From positions 434,001 to 498,000 of the forward strand of contig NZ_RHNW01000001.1 of assembly GCF_003946045.1 (NCBI RefSeq): 64,000 nt of DNA, written 5' to 3'. Of this stretch, positions 58,286-64,000 are shown one piece after another. Each line of letters starts with the position of its first letter. Positions within the stretch are counted from its first letter, which is position 1. The notes beneath the pieces were generated by a model that saw nothing but the letters and a program-made list of their open reading frames with translations, did not search any database and was not told the origin of the DNA. The DNA comes from Levilactobacillus mulengensis. GTDB lineage: Bacteria > Bacillota > Bacilli > Lactobacillales > Lactobacillaceae. The position numbers were made by a program, and so were the translations under genes.

Positions 58286-58500
58286 TAAAAAAAGTCCCCT
58301 ACAAAATAAATTGTAAGAGACGAGAATGACCCGCGGTACCACTCTGATTGACTTTAAAGTCCACTTTAAAATTCTGTTTAAATGACACCAATTGCTCCGT
58401 TCCGTTAGGGTCCTTGTCCGGCTCGCAGCACTCCGGACTCGCTGAAAAGGATTTCCACAACGTACTATTTCAATGGCGATAAATGCCTTCGAATAATAAG
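58286..58500 (-). ncRNA. T-box riboswitch of argS
   Basis: Minus-strand T-box core AGAGTGGTACCGCGGGTC (58327-58344) precedes a terminator stem GTCTCTTACAA/TTGTAGGGGAC followed by TTTTTTT (58287-58321). Upstream lies a Stem I/II region with a GTCCGG/CCGGAC helix. Uncharged tRNA would favour the antiterminator. The specifier is expected to be an arginine codon, but I could not place it with confidence. Confidence 0.88.
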
Positions 58501-58534
58501 AAAGACGACCAAGACTGGCCGCCCAACATTCGAA

Positions 58535-58605
58535 AGCGGGTGACGGGAATCGGACCCGCGACGCAAGCTTGGGAAGCTTGAATTTTACCACTAAACTACA
58601 CCCGC
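58535..58605 (-). tRNA. tRNA-Gly (anticodon CCC)
   Basis: 71 bases folding as a cloverleaf: acceptor GCGGGTG/CACCCGC, anticodon stem CAAGC/GCTTG with loop TTCCCAA (anticodon CCC, reads GGG), T arm GCGGG-TCCGATT-CCCGT. No encoded CCA. It lies just upstream of the argS leader on the same strand. Confidence 0.9.
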
Positions 58606-58683
58606 ACAACACAAATGAGTATAGCATATCATTTGTGAGTTGTCATCGTTTTTTGCAAATAAATTCAAAAAAGTTTTGAAAAA

Positions 58684-58914
58684 CTAATTTTCATCCGCAC
58701 TGTTTCCGGTAATTTTAGCAGCAGACTTCCGCACAACAGCGCGGTTGTTCATGTCGCCAACGGCAGTTTTGTCGGCAGGATCGTAGTCCCGAATCTCAAC
58801 TAAAACTGAATTATCATACACTTTGGTAACTTCCCCAGTGAAATCGTGTTCCAGAGGACCAAATTTTTTCGCCGCAACGTAATCGCCAATCTTAATCTCT
58901 GTAGTCTCAGCCAT
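58684..58914 (-). CDS. DUF2187-family small protein
   Basis: 76 residues starting MAETTEIKIGDYVAAKK, with FTGEVTKVYDNSVLVEIRDYD, the DUF2187 pattern (YkvS-like, SH3-like beta fold). Function unknown. ATG at 58914 follows GAAAGGAGCGA; an upstream in-frame start at 58956 gives an unrelated leader. It precedes the tRNA-Gly. Confidence 0.85.
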   Translation of the reverse strand: MAETTEIKIGDYVAAKKFGPLEHDFTGEVTKVYDNSVLVEIRDYDPADKTAVGDMNNRAVVRKSAAKITGNSADEN

Positions 58915-58956
58915 TGTTCGTCGCTCCTTTCGTATGCAAAGTAATATTATAGCCAT

Positions 58957-59299
58957 GTTTCAGCGGTGAAGCAAGTAAAGTTCCCTCCCAGACTTCATGA
59001 TTCCCCCTAGTGCCACCGTTTACGCCCGCTTTCTCGTGGCTTGCAATCTAATTGTAAGGTGATTGAAACAAAATGAGAAAGCCGAACCTTACTTGCTGTT
59101 TAGTAATTATATCCGTCAAAACGCGAACGTACATTTCTATTTTAACTTCAATATCATTTTTAACTGCAAATTACCGAACAACGGGATATTTCGGCGAATT
59201 CCGAAACCATACTCAAATTGGTCTAAATAAGTTATAATCTAGTCGTTGTGTTAGTTCGTTTTTATTCAATAGGAAATTTTCATAGGAGGAGAAGACATT
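58957..59299. other. Divergent intergenic region
   Basis: About 340 AT-rich bases. A perfect TATAAT at 59233-59238 on the plus strand is the likely -10 of the amidase gene; no convincing -35. Nothing else is recognised. Confidence 0.45.
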
Positions 59300-60553
59300 A
59301 TGAAGAAATGGCAACGTTGGGCGGTTCGGGGAATCGCTCTCACGGCGGGCTGTTTAGGCCTTTTCTGGTCAACAACGGCCAGCGCCAATGCAATTAATAC
59401 TTATATTGCCAATCAGCAATATGCAACACCCAAAATCACGAAGAATATCTGGCCGACTTTTCCTAAGAATAGCTACCGGAATGGGAAGCCTGAAGGGGTC
59501 GTGGTCCATGAAACGGCCAACCCCAACTCGACGATTTACGGTGAAATTTCTTATATGAAGAATAATTATCAATCAGCTTTCGTCCACACCTTCGTGGATG
59601 CTAGCAGTATCATCAACATCGCCAACACGAATTACTTATGCTGGGGAGCCGGTCCCATTGCCAACGCCCGCTACGTCCAATTCGAACAAGTTGAAGTCCA
59701 CAGCAAGGCAGCCTTCGCGTCTGAATTGAACAATGCCGCCTACTACACGGCTTATATCCTTAACCAGTACGGCCTATCACCAAAGCGTAACGTGACGGTT
59801 CTCTCCCACCATGATGTGTCCAACAACCTTGGTGGCACGAACCATACCGACCCCGATGGTTACTGGAAAGCCAATGCCAGCGCCTACTTCGGCACGACTT
59901 ACACCATGAATGACTTCATGACGCTGGTCAATACCCAATACGCCAATCTCGGTGGCACGACCACGGACAGTACGGATACGACCGATACAACCGACACCTC
60001 GACGGACCATACCGTGACAACGCCTAAGAAGACGGTTAAATACAACCACGGTGGCAACAATGAAACGGCTACCCTGGCTAGCAACTACACCAAGTGGACC
60101 GTTTACAATCACGTCAAGGGTACGAGCGGTGCCTACAAGATCGGTTGGGGTCGCCTGAGTGCGGACCACCGTGGCGCGAAGGTCTACGTGGACTCTCGCG
60201 GTGTGAAGAAAGGCGGTTGGAGTGGCACCTGGTACCGGATTCGCTTTGGTAAGAATTCAACAGCCAAATACTGGGTCTACAGTAAAGTGCTGAACTTCCC
60301 CAAGGTCACCTACAGTGACGCCAGCGGGACCTACACCCTGAACACCGACACCAACTACAAGCTGACGAATCACGTGTTAAACTCAAATTACCTGTCTAAG
60401 ACGACGGCGCACACGCAGGACTTCCCAGCTGGCACCAAGGTCAAAGTGAACAAGTCCGGTCTTAAGACCAGCGACGGTTCGACCTGGTACCGCATCACCT
60501 TAAACGATAAAGCTTACTGGATTCCAGCAGCCGGCTTGAACGGCAACGCTTAA
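59300..60553 (+). CDS. Secreted N-acetylmuramoyl-L-alanine amidase with GW-like repeats
   Basis: 417 residues. Signal peptide MKKWQRWAVRG...TTASANA with likely cleavage after ASA. An Amidase_2 domain (about 60-215) shows VVVHETANP with the first zinc histidine, FVHTFVD, and VLSHHDVSNNLGGTNHTDPDGYW with further ligands. A Thr/Asp-rich linker leads to two C-terminal SH3/GW-like wall-binding repeats (about 245-340 and 345-415; WYRIRFG, WYRITLN). It cuts the amide between MurNAc and L-Ala in peptidoglycan. AGGAGGAG is close upstream. Confidence 0.9.
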   Translation: MKKWQRWAVRGIALTAGCLGLFWSTTASANAINTYIANQQYATPKITKNIWPTFPKNSYRNGKPEGVVVHETANPNSTIYGEISYMKNNYQSAFVHTFVDASSIINIANTNYLCWGAGPIANARYVQFEQVEVHSKAAFASELNNAAYYTAYILNQYGLSPKRNVTVLSHHDVSNNLGGTNHTDPDGYWKANASAYFGTTYTMNDFMTLVNTQYANLGGTTTDSTDTTDTTDTSTDHTVTTPKKTVKYNHGGNNETATLASNYTKWTVYNHVKGTSGAYKIGWGRLSADHRGAKVYVDSRGVKKGGWSGTWYRIRFGKNSTAKYWVYSKVLNFPKVTYSDASGTYTLNTDTNYKLTNHVLNSNYLSKTTAHTQDFPAGTKVKVNKSGLKTSDGSTWYRITLNDKAYWIPAAGLNGNA

Positions 60554-60561
60554 AACTACCT

Positions 60562-60595
60562 AAGGCGCGGAACGCATTTGTTCCGCGCCTTTTTT
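60562..60595 (+). terminator. Amidase terminator
   Basis: AAGGCGCGGAAC/GTTCCGCGCCTT stem then TTTT. Confidence 0.92.
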
Positions 60596-60611
60596 GAAAG
60601 GATTCTTTCCG

Positions 60612-61142
60612 ATGAATAAAATTATTTTCTACGGCGCCACCTCCCTCGACGGCTACCTGGCCACCCCCGAGGACAAGATCGACTGGCTCACCCAACTACC
60701 CGGCATTCCCACCGATGCCGGCGTCCAGGTCCTTTCCAAAATGACCAGTGCCATCATGGGTCGCGTTACCTACGATTTTGTGGCTAAAATGGCGCCTGAC
60801 GCCCCGTTTAACCCTGCCAACCCACGGATGCACAATTACGTTTTAACGCGGGAGAACCGGCAGAATTTGCCATTAACGACGTTCACCGATAGTGACGTGG
60901 TCACCCTTGCTCGCCAACTCAAGCAAACGGACGGTAGCGTCTGGATTGTGGGCGGTTCCAGCGTTTTGACTCCCTTACTGGCCGCCGACCTCGTCGATGA
61001 ACTCTACTTACAGCTTGCCCCTATCGTGTTAGGCCAGGGCAAGCGCCTGTGGGGAGAACTCGCGGCGCCACACCAATTCACCTTGACGCAGGCCCACACC
61101 CTTGGACCATTGGCCGAATTGGTCTATCGACGCAGAAATTAG
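60612..61142 (+). CDS. Dihydrofolate reductase-fold (RibD C-terminal) protein
   Basis: 176 residues starting MNKIIFYGATSLDGYLATPE, with VWIVGGSSVLTPLL and DELYLQLAPIVLGQGKRLW, the RibD C-terminal/DfrA-like pattern. Likely NADPH-dependent reductase of unknown substrate. ATG at 60612 follows AAAGGA; a TTG at 60594 would start inside the terminator. Confidence 0.88.
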   Translation: MNKIIFYGATSLDGYLATPEDKIDWLTQLPGIPTDAGVQVLSKMTSAIMGRVTYDFVAKMAPDAPFNPANPRMHNYVLTRENRQNLPLTTFTDSDVVTLARQLKQTDGSVWIVGGSSVLTPLLAADLVDELYLQLAPIVLGQGKRLWGELAAPHQFTLTQAHTLGPLAELVYRRRN

Positions 61143-61204
61143 TAACGCTTGACCGCGTGAGTATGGTACGCTTAATTTAGTTTTTACGCGAAGGAGCGGT
61201 CGGT

Positions 61205-61546
61205 ATGTGGTTAGGCCTACATTTTTGGACCTGGATAGTTTTAACAATTTTAGTTGTCGGTGGCTTGACCCGCCATTCAGAAAAGCGGGCCACGCAGTTT
61301 TTGATTCTGGCGCGGATCGCGTATTTAGTCATGATCATCAGCGGGGTCGTCTTAAGCATTCGGACCTTTAGTCACGCGCCCCTGCTCATTAGCCTGAAGT
61401 TTCTGCTGGGTATCGGCACGATTGCCCTCATCGAAATCAGTTTCGGCCGGAAGATGGAGCGCAACACGCCTCACTTGGTCTACTGGATCTTAGGTGTGGT
61501 CGCCCTCACAACGATTGCCCTGGGACTCACGCTGGGCCTTCACTGA
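61205..61546 (+). CDS. YisL/DUF1516 membrane protein
   Basis: 113 residues with four membrane segments (LHFWTWIVLTILVVGGL, FLILARIAYLVMIISGVV, LLISLKFLLGIGTIALIEI, VYWILGVVALTTIALGLT). Matches the DUF1516 (YisL) family of Firmicutes. Function unknown. GGAGCG precedes the ATG. Confidence 0.87.
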   Translation: MWLGLHFWTWIVLTILVVGGLTRHSEKRATQFLILARIAYLVMIISGVVLSIRTFSHAPLLISLKFLLGIGTIALIEISFGRKMERNTPHLVYWILGVVALTTIALGLTLGLH

Positions 61547-61562
61547 ATTTAAACAGTAATGG

Positions 61563-61595
61563 ACGGACCTGGCCGATTGGCTGGGTCCTTTTTTG
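61563..61595 (+). terminator. yisL terminator
   Basis: GGACC-TG-GCC loop GGC-TG-GGTCC then TTTTTT. Confidence 0.9.
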
Positions 61596-61662
61596 CGGTT
61601 GTTTGCTTTTTCTACTAGCTCCTTTTAAAATAAAGGCAAGTACATGTGAATGAGTGAACGAT

Positions 61663-62679
61663 ATGCAAGGTGTTATCTATAATGGTATTCACGATATCGC
61701 GGTTAAGGACTTACCCATGCCCCATCCGACTGCAAATGATATCGTCATCAAGGTTATGCGTAACGGTATTTGTGGCTCAGACCTCCACGCCTACAATTTG
61801 GGCGGCGATGAAATTGGGATTCTCAAGGGTGGTGCCTTAGGTCACGAATTTGTCGGCATTGTCACCAAGGTCGGCGCAAACGTGACTGGCATTCAAGTCG
61901 ATGACCACGTCTTCATCAATCCCAGTCGCGCTAAGGGTTCCACTAGCCAGCTGGCCATGGCTGGTGGGCTCTCCCAATTCAATCTGATTCAGGATGCCGT
62001 CCTTGATCAAAATGTCTTTCTTTTGCCACAATCACTGTCGTTTGACCGGGCAGTCGTGATTGAACCCTACGCCGTCGGTATCCACGGCAAAAATATCGCG
62101 CATCCCCAAACCAATCAAAGCTTTTGCATCTTTGGTGCCGGACCAGTCGGCTTAGCAAGTGCTTCTGGCCTGCTGCGTCAAGGCATGACCCGGGTCGTTG
62201 TTGTCGATATTGACGACCAACGCTTAGCCTTCGCCAAAAAGTTAGGAGCTAACGTCATTAATTCTGCCAAAACCAACTTATCCGCCGCTCTGAAAAAACT
62301 TTTTGGCACCGGGACCGGTCTTATGGGCGATGAACGGATTGGCGTAGACACTTACATCGATTGTGTCGGGCTTCCCAGCTTCATGACCGACTTCATCGAC
62401 CAAGCCAAGTTCGGCGCAAAATTTGTCGTAGTCGCGTTGGGTGCGAAACCGGTCACCTTCAAGCCACAGTTCCTGGCCATGAATGAAATCAGCCTAATTG
62501 GCTCGGCCATCTATACCGCCGTCGATATCAAGGAAGCCATTGCCAATGTCACCCAGACTGACAACCACTTCCCTGAAATCGTCTCCGCTCACTACCCACT
62601 TGCCGAGAGCGAAGCCGCGTTTGAACGGGCAAACACTGATAAGACGGCACTCAAGGTCGTCATTGACGTCAACGCTTAA
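61663..62679 (+). CDS. Medium-chain alcohol/polyol dehydrogenase
   Basis: 338 residues of the MDR superfamily. The catalytic zinc site is visible (GICGSDLHAY, GHEFVG, and IEPYAVGIHG), followed by a Rossmann domain (CIFGAGPVGLASASGLL, VVVDIDDQRL). The four-cysteine structural zinc loop is replaced by INPSRAKGSTSQLAMAGG. It resembles polyol, sorbitol or 2,3-butanediol-type dehydrogenases; the substrate is not certain. ATG at 61663 or GTG at 61654 are possible; neither has a strong ribosome site. Confidence 0.82.
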   Translation: MQGVIYNGIHDIAVKDLPMPHPTANDIVIKVMRNGICGSDLHAYNLGGDEIGILKGGALGHEFVGIVTKVGANVTGIQVDDHVFINPSRAKGSTSQLAMAGGLSQFNLIQDAVLDQNVFLLPQSLSFDRAVVIEPYAVGIHGKNIAHPQTNQSFCIFGAGPVGLASASGLLRQGMTRVVVVDIDDQRLAFAKKLGANVINSAKTNLSAALKKLFGTGTGLMGDERIGVDTYIDCVGLPSFMTDFIDQAKFGAKFVVVALGAKPVTFKPQFLAMNEISLIGSAIYTAVDIKEAIANVTQTDNHFPEIVSAHYPLAESEAAFERANTDKTALKVVIDVNA

Positions 62680-62690
62680 ATCATTTCACT

Positions 62691-62742
62691 AAAAAAGGAA
62701 TCACTCACCCTCCATACGGAGAAGCTGAGTGATTCCTTTTCA
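62691..62742. terminator. Shared terminator between convergent genes
   Basis: AAAAGGAATCACTCA pairs with TGAGTGATTCCTTTT and is flanked by A and T runs on both sides. Confidence 0.92.
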
Positions 62743-62754
62743 ACTTGCTTAATC

Positions 62755-63465
62755 TTAGTTGCGTAGCTTGGACAAGGCCATCTCAATCGTCCGGTCAACC
62801 AAAACGGATTGGCTGTCGACGATTGGGTACGTCTTTTCCGGTTCGCGTTCCTGAGCCAAGGATAATTCCGTGCAACCCAGGATCACGACATCGGCGTGTT
62901 GGTCTTCAATCATTTCGCGAACAATGCGGTGGAATAAATCGGCATCCACGTCATTATTTTGCTTAATGTGGTCGTAGATCAGCGTCATCGTTTCCGCTTC
63001 GATTTCCGGCGTTGGCAACACGGGCGTCAACCCGGCTGCTCTAACCTCATCTTCGTAAACCTTATCGGTGATGGTTCCCTGCGTCCCAGTAATCCCAATG
63101 CGCTTGGCATTCGGGTACTTACGCTTAATCTCATTCACCGTTTCCCACGGCATGTGTAGGATGGGAACATCGGTTGCCGCCTGCAGGTCATCATAAAAGT
63201 AATGCGCCGTGTTACATGGCAACGTGAAAAAGGCTGGGCCCAGTTGACTCTGCTGGCGAATATCGTCTAGCAGACTGGGTAACGGATTGGGCTGACTGTG
63301 ATCTAAAATGTAAGCCGTCCGATCCGGTACCGTCGCGTGGTTGACCAAAATATAATTCAAATAATCTTGATCGGCGTGGGCGGGCGTCCGAGCATTTAAC
63401 AAATGAAGATAACTCTCGGTTGCCATGGTCCCCATACCGCCAATAATCGTAAAGAATTTTTTCAT
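62755..63465 (-). CDS. Aspartate racemase
   Basis: 236 residues. The two catalytic cysteines sit in LPCNTAH (Cys84) and LGCTELSLAQ (about 200), the Asp/Glu racemase pattern, with IIGGMGTMATESYL at the start. It makes D-aspartate. Five bases upstream ends a probable D-aspartate ligase, the same pairing as Aslfm and its racemase in Enterococcus faecium, which build a D-Asp bridge in peptidoglycan. Confidence 0.88.
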   Translation of the reverse strand: MKKFFTIIGGMGTMATESYLHLLNARTPAHADQDYLNYILVNHATVPDRTAYILDHSQPNPLPSLLDDIRQQSQLGPAFFTLPCNTAHYFYDDLQAATDVPILHMPWETVNEIKRKYPNAKRIGITGTQGTITDKVYEDEVRAAGLTPVLPTPEIEAETMTLIYDHIKQNNDVDADLFHRIVREMIEDQHADVVILGCTELSLAQEREPEKTYPIVDSQSVLVDRTIEMALSKLRN

Positions 63466-63470
63466 GGTGG

Positions 63471-64000
63471 TTACCCCTTATTTTCTGCGAAATACTTCTT
63501 AAAGTTAACCGTGTAGTTGTGTTGCATCCATTGAATCAACGCCCAGCGCTTCAGGTTCATGTCCTCGTCGTAACGGTAGGTCGTGCCGTACTTGCCCGCT
63601 GCAATCAGCTTCAACGCACGGTCCTTGTCGGCATTTTCCCGGGTGTACTGCTTGAAGACCTTGACCGGCACACCTAACCAGAGCGCATGTTGGCTTTCGT
63701 CCTTGTTGCCGTACACCGTTGGGGCATCCGCTAAGCTGTCCTGAACGTAATCCTTGACCACCCAATCGGCCAAGTTATAGCCGTTTAAGGTGACGAAGAA
63801 ACTGCTCCGGCCCTGCCGCAAGTTGATTTCAAACAGCTTGAAGGATTGGTCCCGCACGTCATACTTCATATCAAAGTTGGCGTAACCGGTGAACTCAATG
63901 GCCTCCAGGAACTTCTGGATATTGTGGTAAATCGTTTCGTTATATTCCGGAATGATGGCCACGTAATTCCCAATCGCGGATGGCGCTGGGTCTTCCAGTA
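63471..64000 (-). CDS. ATP-grasp D-aspartate ligase (partial)
   Basis: About 176 C-terminal residues; the 5' part lies beyond the right edge (the frame stays open through LEDPAPSAIGNY). FANFDMKYD-like and FEINLRQGRSSFF are the metal- and ATP-binding end of an ATP-grasp ligase. Together with the racemase immediately downstream it fits a D-aspartate ligase that adds D-Asp to the lysine of the peptidoglycan stem. A different ATP-grasp carboxylate-amine ligase cannot be ruled out without the N-terminal half. Confidence 0.75.
   Translation of the reverse strand, partial: LEDPAPSAIGNYVAIIPEYNETIYHNIQKFLEAIEFTGYANFDMKYDVRDQSFKLFEINLRQGRSSFFVTLNGYNLADWVVKDYVQDSLADAPTVYGNKDESQHALWLGVPVKVFKQYTRENADKDRALKLIAAGKYGTTYRYDEDMNLKRWALIQWMQHNYTVNFKKYFAENKG

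Overview
The window looks like chromosomal DNA of a lactic acid bacterium of the family Lactobacillaceae with roughly 50% GC; a Levilactobacillus-like species is my guess, but the genus is not proven. The reasons are the gene orders (coiA-pepF next to spxH and relQ-nadK-rluD; yhaO-yhaN-yhaM facing prsA-hit and ecsAB; purE-K-C-S-Q-L-F-M-N-D), strong GGAGG ribosome sites, a KxYKxGKxW-type secretion signal, and an aspartate racemase/D-aspartate ligase pair.

Layout. (1) 1-14314, minus strand: a tight, partly overlapping operon of at least ten genes for making and attaching a surface glycan or glycan-phosphate. It holds an alpha/alpha-toroid-like protein, a small membrane protein, two GT4 transferases, a HAD phosphatase, a nucleotidyltransferase-kinase fusion, a second nucleotidyltransferase, two WavE-like paralogues and a very large Mur ligase/penicillin-binding-fold/CapA fusion that runs off the left edge. 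(2) 14837-22996: a 2719-residue serine-rich adhesin with about 940 residues of Ser-Asp repeat, the likely client of the glycosylation genes. (3) 23844-38110: housekeeping and stress genes (rluD-like, nadK, relQ, spxH, degV, pepF, coiA, trmB, a YtmP-like kinase, ecsAB, hit, prsA). (4) 38230-46309: yhaM-yhaN-yhaO, yheA, a class A penicillin-binding protein and argR. (5) 46527-56295: complete IMP-pathway operon from purE to purD except purB and purH, with a strong promoter and a PurBox-like site. (6) 56536-58605: argS with a T-box leader and a tRNA-Gly. (7) 58684-64000: a DUF2187 protein, a cell-wall amidase, a reductase-like protein, YisL, a dehydrogenase, an aspartate racemase and the C-terminal part of a probable D-aspartate ligase.

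The two most unusual things are the glycosylation island with its three-module Mur/PBP-fold/CapA protein, and three copies (31553-31750, 35355-35699, 35966-36246) of an intergenic fold-back element. Their core is conserved, while their outer arms differ in sequence but keep base-pairing. That pattern fits an undescribed structured RNA better than a simple mobile repeat.

In working terms, region 1 would prepare activated precursors (two nucleotidyltransferases, kinase, phosphatase), transfer them (two GT4 proteins, two WavE-like proteins) and perhaps ligate or anchor them (Mur/CapA fusion) on the secreted adhesin of region 2. No SecA2/SecY2 genes are visible in the window.
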